Source: Trichoplax sp. H2 (taxonomy: Eukaryota; Placozoa; Uniplacotomia; Trichoplacea). Taken from it: DNA of 64,000 bases. Of this stretch, positions 21,926-36,261 are shown in pieces. Every line of letters begins with the position of its first letter. Position 1 is the stretch's first letter. Position numbers and translations under genes: made by a program. Below the pieces are notes generated by a model. The model saw only the letters and a program-made list of their open reading frames with translations. It had not been told where the DNA came from and ran no database searches. The stretch lies in contig NOWV01000019.1 of NCBI GenBank assembly GCA_003344405.1, forward strand, positions 620,001 to 684,000, read 5' to 3'.

Positions 21926-24900
21926 TTAGCTCGATGAATCAAACATTCTACTTCGTAAGTAAGCAAGTTTGTGAAGTGTCATGATATTTTTAAGCTGGGT
22001 CACGCGAAGAAAAATTTATTGTCTTACAAAGTTGAATAATAGTCAATTTCATACCATTTGAAGACATTTCAATTTGGAGTACTCTAATCTTGAGCTATAC
22101 TCATTTAATCTACATATCAGCGTAATGATAATAAAGTCATAACATCTAGTTTGTTAATTAATTCATTTATGCGACATAAATATGCTCTGTGCATAGTTAA
22201 GTACTTAATAAGCTGTTTTAATATTTTAGCCCTTATAGTTGTTAGATTGATGTTGATAATCTAACGCCTCATTAATTAATATACTCTAGGAGGTATTCTT
22301 GAGCGATTACTGGTAAGACTGCTAAATAATTTATTCATTTGTTAATCAAGGATAATCTCCGTATCAGGAAATCATTCATGATATAGTTTAGTGATGAAGT
22401 AGTTGAATAGTATTAAATTTAACTGTAGTTATGGTTCTAGCCAACTAAAGTAAAGTTACACCCGTTAGTCAGAAAGTTATCCATAGGATAAAGGTAAAGT
22501 AACGCCAACACAAGTAATGCAAAAACAAGCATTAGAAGGATACTTCTATTAATAGCCAGTTAAAAGTGGATTTGATAGGTCAATGAAGGAAAAAGTACAA
22601 TCTTTTCCCATTATTTTCTTGCATCACAATCTCAGTTGTAATAACTACAAATTTCAAAGAATTTGCAAATATAATAGAATAATCAAAATGCAGAATATTT
22701 TCTTGAACCCTAGAGGTTCCATACTTAGTAGCTTTTGCTACACTCCTTAATATAAGGATAACGTTGTTAAAAAATGATTGCATCTTTACTAAGGAATGTC
22801 TTCAGTATGCGTAGGGTAGCAAATTACTCGCATTACACTGATTTATAATATAGAATTACGAATGCAAAGTGTTATTGGAGAAAGATATGTGAACGTAATA
22901 GTTAGGTAGGAATTATTATCGGTACGATTATAGTTTTTGCTGTGGAAATAATAATCTGGGACTCTCGAAGTCTATCGGTTGTATATCTGGTTGCTACAAT
23001 AATTTTGTCACATTTACAAAATTGTATCATAAATTTTTATCACAGGTGGAGAATGTTATTATTTAGCAAACTCTAGTACCTATGAGTCAGAAAACAATGT
23101 AAAGGAGAACAGTTCTATCTAAAGCATGTAAGAAAATTATTCATATGGCAAATTTTTGTTTCAGAAACAACATAGCATTGCTTAAAAGCCAGAACTTGTG
23201 GCATTTAAAATCTCAGAAATTTACTTGAGCTAATTTATAGATTAATACGAAGATTTATGTAATATTTTTGTGAAGCAGCTGGTTTACTGTTGAGAGACCT
23301 GCAAATGAATCATGACTACTAAGTAATATTAATCCTAATTTAAGTATAAAAGAGTAGCTGGTTAAAGATGCGCGCCAAAAAGAGTATTTGTAAGTAGTTT
23401 GGAATGATTGTAATTGGTAATAGACAGCTCTTTGCTGCAAAAATTGATAAAGTAGAAATATTCAAACATATAAAGGCTACCAACTCGATTTATCTTTCAT
23501 AATTAAAATAATTTCAGCTGTATGTATGGTATTTTTTAATAACAGGACAGTACAGGCACGAAATATCATTATTCAGCAAAATATTACTTATTTCGAATAA
23601 GCTATCGTGACAATTTAAAGACGAATAATTAATTTACGTCAGAAAATTGAACAATGTAGTTGTTTCTGCTGCAGAAATAAGAATGAACGGCTTAGATGCT
23701 TGAAACGAGAACAAGTATGATCTTAGCAATTTTCTAGAACTAACCTACAATGCAGCTTTCAGGAAATAGAACAATTCTTACAAAAGGATATGTAACGATA
23801 CTGCCATTGCGAAAGTATTTTCAACATTACATAAAATGCTAGAGAGTTCTCAGATACGAAAGAGCAATCTCTCTTAAGAAAGTTTAAACTAATATCGGTT
23901 AGAAATTACTTCTTGTGATGGAAAGGGAAAATTGAAAGTCTTTACGTGCTCAGATTTAGTATATCATTTTGGATTTCCACAATTAGCTCCATATTATGTA
24001 ATATTTACTAGAAAAGACTTTGAAGCCCATAATAGGTAGAGAACATTATTGTTCAGCAACGTTTTCGGATATTAAATGAGGTAACAATTTACTGTATGAA
24101 AAAATTATTTTATCTCAGGAAATCTGAGATACACTGATTAGGCAATAGTTTGGTAGGAAATTAGACAAAGCTGCTTGAAAGTCTAATACAAAGATAACTA
24201 GAAAGAGATGTTAGGAAAACGCTATAAATAACTTTTAAAAGTACTTACAATTAATATACAGCAGTTGCGTGTATACAGACAAATAGAAAATTATTGGAAA
24301 GTATGCAAATAGATTGTAATTACTAAGGATAGTCACCGATTTTAAAAACGATAAAATAACAATGTATGAGAACAATGTATGACAGAACAATTCAGCTGTA
24401 ACTAATCATGAAATTCTCATCTTTCATCTGCACAATGAAATATATTATCAGCTGGATTTACAATATCATTTTATAAACACTATAGCAGGATGGAACATGA
24501 GTAATTAGGAAAGTCTTTAGTTTTTTGAATGAAGTAAGCTTCTAAAGCGAAAACGATTCTTTTCCAAGAGCTTTGAATAATTCTTAATCAAAGAATAGTT
24601 TTCCGAATAAAATATGACAATAGAACTGCTCAAGACTATTTTATTTCCACGATGACCATTGCTTATTTATACTTGCGTAACTTTGACCATTAATGGAGTT
24701 CTTATGATAATTTTTAATATTTTTAAGCAAAACTGTTTAGTAACCCATTCTTTTTTACCTGCTATCGACTAGCAATATCAATTATTTATTTTACCAAAAT
24801 ATACTAAAGTCCTAACATTCATACATCATTTATTTAATTTAACACAGATTAATTTTACCTATTAAAACCGTAAGAAATAATTAAGATTCTCATTAAAAGA

Positions 24901-26639
24901 TACAAATAATTATGATAACGTATTGAAAACTTTTCTTCTCATTTTCTGATGTGGCGGCATAATAATTAATACCTTTAGTTTCAATATCACGCAATATTAT
25001 CAATCCTTTACTAATTTACATTGTTCCTCTTAAAAGGGCCTCAATAGGCTAGTTCTGCGAAGAATAATATGTTATAACAAAATGTTCTGCAAGGCTTTGT
25101 TAGATAGTTGAAAGTAAAAGTAGCTAATATAATACTTATGACATAAAGAAGAGGTTAATAAACCAAATATAATAAATTATCAAGCTGAATCATCTCTAAA
25201 AGCATTGTATCATCGCATCAAGTTTACGCCCAATATAGTACAATTTAATTTGGTGAATGTTATGCATCATAGGGCAATAATGTACTCGAATGGCGCTTAT
25301 ATGACATTTTAATGTTCTTGTTCAGAATTTGAATGCTAGTTTTTCCTTGAATACGCATAAAATTTAGATTTAAAATAGCAATTATCATCTATACATGAAT
25401 CGTTACTTGATCGAGATTGAATTACTATCGTATGTATACCTGTTAATAAGCCTTCATTCAGTTCATATTATGCTTGCTGTTTTCTAACTCAATCCGGTCA
25501 AGTGATCTAACAGTGTTTAAAACTCTTGCCTCTACATTGAAAGACATTATCTAATTTAAAGGTCATATACTTTACGTGAAAACTTCGGGAATGAGTATCC
25601 CATGCGTCATTTTATACTTGTTTCAATTTAAGAAGGTACAATCTACAGCGGAGATATGATCATGATCTCAGAGGGTCTCTTAAATTTTTGCGAACACTTT
25701 ATCTCCTACTATTAGCAGACATGTTGTTAACGCAACGGTATCACGGTACGAAACACTGTGAAGAATAAACGACTAAATTTGGTGGTTAACATTTATATAT
25801 GGGGGTAACTAATAATGACTTACAGTAGGAACTCCGGTAGTTATTTTGTTACAGTATATTATGCAGTGCTGCAGTAGGAGTTCTCATAAGGTAGCTAATA
25901 TTAATTGATTGAAGTGTTATGTCTTGTAACGCTTGTGATAAATATCCTGAATGTTGTATATATATAGTTAGTAATAGATTAAATACGATATCTTAACTAT
26001 AAAGGCATGAATAAAGGAAACACTATATATGTACCTATATGATGATTGTATGGTAGTACTAGTAATACAGCAGGTGATAACATTGTAAAAGGCGGACTGG
26101 TAAGTTACTAATTGTAGTGCGAAGTATAAACTGTAATCGTATCGAGGTGTAACCTCGTGTAGCTATAAATACCGATCAACTAATAATAAAATGCAGTTAT
26201 CAATCTTATTCACGGAGTAAACTTATTATTGAAGAACATAACACTGAAGATAATCAATTATAGATGATACTGTGAATAGTTCTGTGTATGAACATACTGT
26301 AGTCTAATTATCTAGAATCGTTCAGTATATATCTAAGATTATGAATAATTTTTGTATTAATTTAGCTATCCAACATGAACTAAATTTCATGACCTGTTAT
26401 AACTCATAACATGATGGTAGCTACCAAAGGGTATTTAAGCTCGGCAGATAGCTAAATAAAAGGAGAGTTCTATAGTTGTTTAACGCAGAAAAAGCAAAGG
26501 CGTCCAAATTCACGAGAGGCAGTTAAGGGATACTGAATCCCGAAGTCCATAATAATTTAAAGATTTGTTTTATGCTATCTTAGTCACGATTGTGCTGTAT
26601 GACAATGAAAATCCACTTAGGGCAGAAATAATCGCGACA
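21926..26639. other. Gene-poor stretch, weak repeat traces
   Basis: No coding region is supported. Similar phrases such as ATTATT(G)TTCAGCAA recur near 23,055, 23,560 and 24,050, about 490 bp apart, suggesting an old, heavily diverged tandem array. Confidence 0.4.
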
Positions 26640-27770
26640 CAAATATAGGAATATCCATCTTTCAAGCAGATTACTAGATAAAAAGTTAAATGTATGACAC
26701 CGTTCCAAATTGGGTATAATATGCTAGCGAATTTATTTCCTTTCCAATATCATAAAGGGTGAAAAAATGCTGCAAATTATCGCCCATTTATTTTATATTT
26801 GCTATTTTTTTTCAGTCTTATACTATGATATTATAAGAATATTTTGCTATCAAGCAGCTGCTTGATAATGCTGGAATATCATTCCAATCAATTGTAATAA
26901 TGATAAATAGTAGCATATGATTGCAATAGCGGTACATAATTGTAGTATAATACTCGTAAATAGCTCGTCTTCCATACCACTCAATTTCATCTAACGTAGC
27001 GATGACAATTCCGGAAACGGCCCCGAATCTTATTCCACAATTTTAGCCTCTCTTCGGAAATAGGATAGAATTGGGTCCATCAAGCCAGTCTAGAAGGTAA
27101 GAGTTGAAGTATCCAGCTGTTTCAAATCTAGTTTGGTAGGTAATCTGTTTCTTTTGTAACATCATAAAGGGTGAAAAAATGCTGCAAAGTGTCACTGTCA
27201 TTCTAATTTGTTAAATTTTTCAGTCTTATACAACGACATTGTAAAGATATTTGCGATCAAGCAGCTCAACAGAATTGGAATATCATTAGAGTCACTTGCA
27301 ATAATGATGATGATGATAAATAACGGTTGTTATGATTGCAGTAGCGCTACATTATTATATTGTAATAAATGATTTATCCTCAAAGTGTTTGAAAATCTTA
27401 TATGGTAGTGATGACAACTCCGGAAATGGGACTAAATCTTATTCAACAATTTTACCCTCTCTTCAGAAATAAGAAAGAATCAACCCTATCTTTCAAACCA
27501 GACCACTAGATAAGATTGTCTAGGAGTGACACCATTTTGAATCTAGTACAACAATTTATTTATTTTTTTTCGAACATTGTAAAGGGTGAAAAATGTTGCA
27601 AAGTGCCGTCATCTATTCTAATCCGTTAATCTTTATCAGTCTCGTGCAATGATAGTTTAAAGGCATTTTATTATCATTCAGCTCGATTGAGCTGAATTAT
27701 CATTAGAATCAATTGATGTGATGATGACGATCAATAACGGTTTTATGATTGCAATAATGGTGCATAATAA
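26640..27770. repeat. Tandem array, about 413-bp unit, about 2.7 copies
   Basis: The phrase (T)AAAGGGTGAAAAA(A)TGCTGCAAA starts at 26,754, 27,166 and 27,581 (spacings 412 and 415). After each come CAGTCTTATAC-like, CAAGCAGCT and TGGAATATCATT phrases; between copies lie GATGACAA(T/C)TCCGGAAA and CCTCTCTTC(G/A)GAAATA. Copies differ by many substitutions and small indels, so the array is old. Confidence 0.75.
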
Positions 27771-27906
27771 ATTAACTTTTGGACTATTTTTCAGAAAGAT
27801 TTATAATAATGTTATTGTTATCAGGGGTAATTAAATTGTCATCCAATCAGCAAATGTAATCATTGACGCTTTAGATAATAGCTAGTAACTTTATTTATTG
27901 TATTTA

Positions 27907-28211
27907 TTAAACGGTTGTCCAGATGTCTACATGAAGGGGGGTTGAATTTAAATAATCTTTACCTAGTCGTTTGTTGAAAATCCAATACAGTAGAAACGGA
28001 GATTGCTTGTAATCCAAGTAGTCGTTGATAGAAGAGTACAGGTAGGAGTGGTAATTACTCTCCTTTTGAAATACTCCTTTTACAATTGATTTCAAATTGG
28101 AATCATTTTCGTGATCAGCAACAAGACGATTATAAGCTGAAATTAGTTCCTGATCAAGGAAACAACTATTCAATTATCCAGTGTGTCATTTAAAAAATCA
28201 ATTGCAGCCAT
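27907..28211 (-). pseudogene. Small ORF, about 101 aa, broken by one frameshift
   Basis: The minus strand opens with ATG at 28,211 (MAAIDFLNDTLDN) and stops at TGA 28170-28172. One base out of frame, an 88-codon open run begins immediately (NSCFLDQELISAYNRLVADH...) and continues through YLYSSINDYLDYKQSPFLLY to ...HVDIWTTV and TAA at 27,907. The join needs one extra base near 28,172. Family not recognised. The C-terminus TTV fits a class I PDZ ligand. It stands alone in a gene desert, so it may be a retro-copied or decayed gene, or a real gene with a base-call error. Confidence 0.4.
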
Positions 28212-28349
28212 CTTCAAATTACATCTCAATCAAGTCATGGCAAGGTAAAGGATCTTTATAAATCATTTTTTGACAGGATTATCAGGCAGGTGATCCGAAA
28301 ATAATTAAATTACTTAATATTATTTGTTCAAAAAAACATCGCTAGATAA

Positions 28350-28560
28350 CACTTAGCAACATTTTAATGACTGCTTTCGCATAATCTAATTTAATTTTAG
28401 GCTATTAACATACTCTATTTTTATTTTTATCCATCATCATTTCTTTTAAGCACTGAGAGAGATCAGCAATGTTTTGATGACTATCATCGCTTAGCTTGAT
28501 TAAATTATAGGCTCTTAACACAGACAATTTCTATTCTCATCCATCATAATATACCCTTCT
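28350..28560. repeat. Diverged tandem duplication, about 106-bp unit
   Basis: Two copies carry AGCAA(C/T)(A/G)TTTTAATGACT, then TAATTTTAGGCT-like and TCATCCATCAT phrases, anchored at about 28,356 and 28,462. Confidence 0.55.
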
Positions 28561-31500
28561 AAACGAGATAGAGAAATTATCATTTTCAGCTTCAATACTT
28601 TCTTATTTCCGAGCAATGTTATTGACTAACTCGATTCGTTCCTCATCAGCCTCTTTCATCAAGATTAATCATTTACTCCATAATTTGCTTTCCTCATTGC
28701 CAGCAATATTAAGCATGTTAGCATAATGGACGATAAAAGACATTTTTCCATCTATCTTATCTTCAGGTATCCTTCTGTATTGTTATTTCATTACTATATT
28801 ATTTTACTCTCACTTCCTTATTTGAAGACGATCTGAAAGAATTATTTTATGTCTATAAGTACACAACGATTTTTCTAAGCGAACCAATACATGCCTTTCA
28901 AATTGTAACAGAATTTAATTTAAGTTATTTACTTTATAAAGAATACAGAGTTATAGGGAAGTTGAATGCAAATCAGATTATTTATAAAATCTATCGTTAC
29001 AAAGATAAGTTTTACTGATCTTGCCACTGCCTAGGAGAACATGCACCTTGTTCATTTTGAGATTAGATTTACTGGAAAGGTCAGGTTCAGATTCTTACGC
29101 AAGCGTTCTGCTAGGTGTATATTTCGGATTAATCTTCGTTCCTTTACAAATTCATTGCTCACCATTTCTTCACCTTTGCAATATGTTGAAGAAAGCTGCG
29201 AAAATTTATCTAAATGATCTCCAAGGATTTTCTAGTTTGCGTAGAAATACTGAATAATATGTATCAGAGGTTTAAATTCGCTAATTTTATTGTTTACAGA
29301 ACGTTATGATCGAAAAAAATGAAAGAATGAGAAAGAGACTTTATTCCAAGTTTAAATAAATTAGTATGATACATTATTAAAATTACATCTGGTCAGGCCC
29401 GTTAAGAGACTGATCGATGGCAATGGCGGTAGAGTCGAATAGCAAACTATTTTTAAGGGCCACGTAAATCTTTCTTTATATCATGCATTATCGCTTAAGT
29501 AGGTGTAAATCCGTTTCCATCGATAACTACGGCATCTCATGATTATGAAATGAAAAAAAGAGAATGATGGATTTTATCATATCTAGATTAATTACCGCGC
29601 AATTAAAGTGCAGTTTATCTACTCGATCTGTTTAGGTTTTGATTGAAAATATGGAGAGTAAAGTAGTCAAATAAATTATTGTAGATCATTGGACCAATTC
29701 TTCGTTTTATCCTAGTGAAGATGCTTATTTTAAAATGGATATAAAATGGACCAGAGCATTCGAGAAGCTTGCAGTAGCTGCTGTAGTATAGGCGAGATTA
29801 TTTTCCTCATTCAGTATTGGGATTTGTAAATTTACATCAAGCTACGATTGCTATTCATGAGAGAGAAGATATTGTACAACTCTATTTACAAGACCTTATT
29901 AAAATTTACAGTTACCATGTTAATATGGTGAATGTTATACTAATACATGGATTATTGTTAATAAAATAGCCTCGATACATGCGGTGTAATTGGAATGATC
30001 ATTCTCGATTTCTTTCTAAAGCTGTAAGGCTACATTATACCAGCGAAGTAGCTCTAGCCTTCAAAGTAAATGCAATTGATATTCAATTTTTTTTACATTA
30101 GTAGGTCATAATTAAGACTGATTTTGAGTTGAGCAATAACATTTGCATTACGCAATGGCTGCAAAATTCAAAGTCAATTACACATAATGTCTATATGTTA
30201 TAAGCTATAGTCACCTATACTAGGGCAGTTTGTCGGCGATCATGATAACTTGTGAGAAAGTTGAATTAAGAGTGTAAGTGAATGAAAGGGAAATTATAAA
30301 TAGAGGCTTAAGTGAAGAGATTTTCAAGAGAGTGTTCATGCGTGAATGGAACGGGTTTCAAGATCGAGCATGAATCGTTAGTTTACATCGCTTTGGATGA
30401 GAATGAATTTGAGTCTGATATAGGATTTTTCTGACATATAATATTCTAACCTACTGATTAAATCACTTTTATATGATAAATCAATTGTACTTTTACATTC
30501 TAATTATCTATTAGAATATATATCAAAAGTGAGAAATGGAATGGAGTAAAATAAATTATCATTTACGAATACGATTGCTCTAGGTTTCAAAGTGTTTGCA
30601 TAGTTCAGAGTTATGATGGCAGATCTGCGTATCATGTTGCCTTAGAAATTTATTCAAATTACTTTATATCCAGTTATTGGAGAAATTTTATTAATGCGAT
30701 TATGCCGATCAAATTAGTAGATTCTCTGCTATTGCTTAAAATGGCACGGGGATTAAAAAAGTTAATACATGCGAATAACCACTTAATTAGAAAGTCCTTT
30801 ATCATTAACTACCGTTAGCTTGTCAAAAACATCTTAATTTCATCAAGAATTGTGCAAACGCTATAGCTGTGGCATTATAACCATAAAAATTCAATGCAAG
30901 ATCCTGAATGACTTCATAGCTTATAATAGTTAAGCAATCGACTGCCTTTATATGTAATAATTTCCCCTTCTAACTTTCAAATAAAATGAATGCTAAGCAT
31001 GCTTTTAACGAACATTTTCTTAGCCTTATTTATTGCAAGTCTCAGCTGATCTATACTAGCACTGCAATAGTCTGTGGTACTGTAGATTTATTCTTCGAAA
31101 TACTACCAGTAATTTTCAAGTGGAATCTATACCCAGTAAATTAAATGTATACCCTAGAAAATAGAATTGATAAGGTACGATAGTTTGCATACCATAAATA
31201 ATCATGCATTATTCATTGCTTGTGCACATGTCATGCAATGCCTCTATAATTTACTGCTTCCTTTCTTTGCGACTTATTATTTACTGGCATCTGCTTGACG
31301 TAAAAATATAGTGGCTGAATTTTTTACTATAGAGCCAAAGATTTATCTATTTATGAAGAAAATGGGCTGAGATTTTATTACAGTGAGCTTAGAACAAGAT
31401 ACTAATGGCTGGGGTAAATAAGTTATCATTTGTTTACGTCAGGCTTATTGTATATACACGAAATATCTATCTACTAAATCTTACTACTTCATCGATTAGT

Positions 31501-32090
31501 GTTGAGAAGATATGGCGGATACAGTATAAATCTGTTGATAAGGAATAAGATCTGCCAATACAAGATTAGCAGCTTTCCGTTTGTAGTGCAGCCCCAAATA
31601 TAGCTTAGATTACTATTATAAGACTGTACGAGAATAACTTAACTTGTAAGGTAGAGTGTAAGATTGTCAGATAATCAGATAGTCCTTGGTAGTTAGACGA
31701 ACCTAACTTCTGTAATAAAGTGAAATTTGCAAGAAACTGTGGTTCTTGATTTATTGTTTTGAAGATCACTTTATCACAACGTTAGATCTATCTAATTAGA
31801 CGTTATGCTATAAATTCATCTCTAATACATCGCAATTTTGCCATCATTTTTGATTATTGTGATTTTATGGCGATTATTTACTAAAGTCTATTTCAAGTTT
31901 GAAAACACTTTCCAATTCTGCAACATCAATATCCACATGATAGAATTGGTTACACTGTATAGATTTTTAAATCTACTCTCAAAACTATGACAACATCAAT
32001 CGCTAATTAACATTTATTTAAGATACATTTCGGCCTTATTCATTAATGTATTCTACATTGGCGTTGCGCTAAATAATAACAACTATGATT
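28561..32090. other. Gene-poor stretch
   Basis: No supported gene. The plus-strand open run at 29,021-29,257 lacks an ATG, splice borders and a recognisable family. Nothing else stands out. Confidence 0.4.
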
Positions 32091-33010
32091 TGCATCATAT
32101 CAATTGTTGATCGGATTTCCATCTGATATACAATACTTAAAATGATGTTTACTAATCTTGTTACTTTAGAATTAGCTATTTCCAGTGACGCAAAATCTAT
32201 CAATTATTGAATAGAACTTTCTGCTACGATTTTTTTCTGTTTATAACATTTAAAATTAAACCACTAGATAGAATGCATACTGCCTCATCAATCGTCGATA
32301 AGAAAATCGATCAAATGTATAAATATACAATTGTAGTTTATTCATACTGAATCAGTCGTTGAAGAAAGAGCTCGATTTAAAGAAGACATGTTGTGGTCAA
32401 AACCCAAATTTGGCCAATCTTAAAATCGACAAAATCAATCGTTCGTAAAACTGCGATTGATTATAAGTATAAAAATGCATATGTAGTTCATTCATATTTA
32501 ATCAATTTTTGATCAGATCTCCATCGAATAAACCTTACCTCTGGGATATATCATATTCGATAATCTTATTGTTTTAAAATTATCTATTTCTAGCGATACA
32601 CATTTTACCATTGAGTAGAAATTGAAGCCCCGATCTTTTTCCGATTTATGAAATTTTTTATTTAGTCACTAGATACGCGTATAATAATGGTGTCTCATCA
32701 ATCGTTGATGAGAAGCTCGATTCAAAGTATAAATATACTCACGTAGTTTAGTATTACCGAATCAATCGTTAATCAGATTTTCGATCGGATATACATACCT
32801 CATGTCCTATTCGTTAACCTTGTTATTTTATAATTAGCTATTCCTGGTGGCATACATTCTTTCATTAATTAAAGCTTTGAGCCAGTAATTTTTATGTAGT
32901 TGTGAAATTTATAATTTAATCGCTAGATAATAATAACGCTGTCTTATTAATCTTTGATAATTAATAAGTTCGATTATAAAATAAATATTCAAACTTAGTT
33001 CATTTACTTC
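32090..33010. repeat. Diverged tandem array, units about 260-400 bp
   Basis: Three copies begin with a TCAATTGTTGATC(G)GAT-like phrase near 32,098, 32,500 and 32,762. They pass through AATTAGCTATT(T)C, AAATTTATAATTTAA-like and CGCTAGATA phrases and end in CATCAATCGTTGATAAG-like sequence. Spacing varies because of indels. Confidence 0.6.
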
Positions 33011-36000
33011 TAATCAAAGCTATCATGAACAAAATCGATATCATTGCAATAAAGTACTACTTTCAGTCCTACTCTGAACTGGTCACCCAATAATTAGTCT
33101 TACAAAGTAGCGGTTTAGTATTAACTTATTACTTAAAAATATTCTTAAATTTTACAGTGGTAAAACTTTTAACTAAGTAAACTATACAGCTGATTCTCAA
33201 ATTTTCGGTTGAGGTCCATTCTAAAGAAGGCAACTCTTCACACCCTTCGTTGCAACATTTTAATGATATATGTTTAAAAATTCAGTCTCCCTGGGCTAAT
33301 CACATTCAAACGTCATTCAGCTTATTCGATACTTCCCTTATTAAACTCAATGCTCCAGAAGGCTCCTGCAGGTGCAAGACCCCTAACTAGGTATGATTGG
33401 CATCGCTCATACACAGCCAATTATATGTAAGATACTGAAACAAGCTGATACCACTTACCGAGGCACCCTATAGTCTCATCTAAGGCTACAGCTGTCGTCT
33501 CTACCATCATCCACTAATAGTAAACGACTACCTTTAAAGCCATAAAGTAATCCATGGCACCATTAATCTATTCAGATCTAGCATCATCTTACTAATGATT
33601 ATTGGGATCTCACTATAAAACCTATTTCCCCACAATTGTGGTCATTTCTTTTAAAGGATTATGAAAATAGAATCAATCGGGTAATAAGTTTTAGACAGGA
33701 ATTATTTTATTTATAATCATTATTTAATCCGTATTTTAAAAGTAATATTTTAGTTATATTTTACTGCTAAATCGTCAATTTTTCGATCAAATTTTTCATG
33801 AATGCTATAGTAATAATAGCCAACAATCTGTATTTTATAACTTCCTCTTTTTGATACTGTATCAACGACCATGAATCAAGGGCTACGATCACACCAATTT
33901 TTTTAGCTCATTAACTACATGTGCATATTAAAATTTTCTATTTTCTTTGCCTAGGTTATCTTAATCAGGATTTGTATTCGATACACAATACACATTCAAT
34001 TCATAAAAATCATTTATATCTATTCATAATTCGTAATTATGATATAATTATTATCCGAATACCATTCATTCTTGATCAATGTTACATACAGATAATTAGT
34101 GCATGCTTTATTTTACTGATATCACAGCATGCCTGTAAAAAAAAATTTCCATCAGTATTTTCACAGCTATTTTTGCCCTAGCTTCCATTATCAATCGGAA
34201 TTTTTAATCGAATGTATTATTTATTTTATATTAGTAACAGATTTCTTTAATTTTACTATTCTCCAAGATAGAGCCGTCGAACCTTGATCGACATTTATGT
34301 ATTTGATTCTTATCTAGTGTTCAATAAGTTTTTATATACTTAATTTTTATCCATTGATCTACAAATATTTTATAATTCTACATTGTAGCTATTCTTGTAC
34401 CTTGACGTTCTTTCTTTAAATCTGTAATATTGATATTGCCTTTCTTTCGATGATTTATACTAACTGAATTAGCAGTAAATAGGAAAGTATGTATGTTGTG
34501 ATCTATACAACTATTCCAAGTTCTTTTACTTTTGAGAAATGTCCAAATCGACAATAACCAGAATCCACTTATTCTATTCCTTACATTCAACTCCAGATAA
34601 ATTTTTAATTCTATTTTTTACTCTATATAGCGATTCAATAACCAGTCAGCAATCAATAGCGGCATTGATTTGAACTAAGAAAAGCGAAATTTTCGCTATC
34701 AGTATCTATTTTAACAAATTACTAGCTCGTTATAGTTAGTGTTAGATTATAGAAGATCAAAGCTATTTGATAGGTAAAATCCGTCTAACAATGCAAATTC
34801 ACTTAAATAGAACTTAAAATAAGCGAAATAAATGCTTGGGAGGCATTACTATGTGTATTAATGACCAGATTATTAAATGCCAATTTATCTATATCTGCAG
34901 TCTTGCAATTTAAAATTAATAATAGCATTCCTGTAATTAGATGATTCACTTTGAATCAGTCGTGGATGAAAGGTAATTGCTATCGCTTTTGGTCAATATT
35001 GAATTAGAAATCAACCTATGAAGCAAAATTTAGCGTAGCATAATAGAGCATTAATTAGTCAGCGAATTTCTTATATATATTTATTAAATATTAGCTAGTC
35101 TTACATGACAAATGCGATGTTATACTACCGATATAAGTTTAACAATGTATAAAGAATGGTCATTTGTTTGTCAATCTTTGTAGCTGATAGAGCAATTTGC
35201 TGTACTTTCAATCCGAAATTCCGATGACTAAAAATTTTTTTCGCTTTAAGTAACAAAAGAGCGAGCTGAAGCTTCGGTTCTTATCCCTGTTATCTTAATC
35301 GTGTTTTGTTTATATCATCCAGTAAAAACAGACGATAAAGATTTAAGGTGACAAGCGACAACCGGTATAAATATTGATCTAGTTTACTCATGGAACGGTA
35401 GACCTATTGATTATCATCACCTCCAATCAATTTTTAAACATTTATAATAGAATTAGCAATTTATTTGAATCTATTACATGAAAACTAAAGCGGAGTGTTA
35501 ATATTTCTACAGTTTGTTTGAATAAGTTTACTGACTATAAATGAAAATTACGTCTTTTTCCAATAAAATTGTAATATACTCATGGCCTTGACGAAATGAC
35601 TTCAAGCAGAATCGAGCATCTTAAATAACTTAAAAATATTAATCGTTTTATTAGCATAAAATAAAAATTTATTAAGAGAATAGAGATGTAATGAATAGTC
35701 GAAAAATAGATTTTCCTTTTCATAGACTAAACAAAAGAAACTCATGATTAATAACTTCACACTTAAAAGTATGCACTGTGCTCGTATATTTGAAGGGTTT
35801 TAAAAAATTTGTAATTATCTTGTTCTAAGACTCCGAAATAGCATGTTTACATTATTGTATCAAGAATCATTACCGGAATTCAATTTCCATACCAGGAAAT
35901 TAAATTAATTCGGTTTATTGGACCAATACATTTCAATCTTTAGAGATATTTGATATGATAATTGTACTGCAGAATTGACATTCATGGTGAATTGGTATCG

Positions 36001-36261
36001 GAAAACAAATACAATTATAATCTACCATTCCTAATTGACTGAGCCACAAAATTAGCAATCTATACTCATTAATATTTCCTTAAATTGGTAGCCCTTGTCT
36101 TTAAAAGCAAGGCTAAATAAAGCATGGCTAGATAAACTTAGAATATTTTAGCAAGTTATGAACTGAAAAAAAACAAATAGCATATCAATCTTGCTTGCAT
36201 CTTTAACCCTTAGCTAATTCTTTCCTCATTGTAAAATTTTGTTTTTTTGCTTCTCTTTTAG
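33011..36261. other. Upstream region of GPCR, start exon not located
   Basis: No gene is called. The first coding exon of the GPCR should lie here and must end with two bases of a split codon. ATGs at 35,582, 35,743 and 35,985 were tried and none gives the right phase. An AT-rich 86-codon frame at 33,921-34,181 looks like chance. Confidence 0.35.

Noticed and set aside
33921-34181. 86-codon plus-strand ORF
   Set aside because: Ile/Tyr/Phe-rich composition expected from AT-rich DNA; no start context or similarity.
36239-36261. TTG near 36,239 as the GPCR start codon
   Set aside because: These bases are the polypyrimidine tract and AG of a splice acceptor; the receptor frame enters at 36,262 from an upstream exon.
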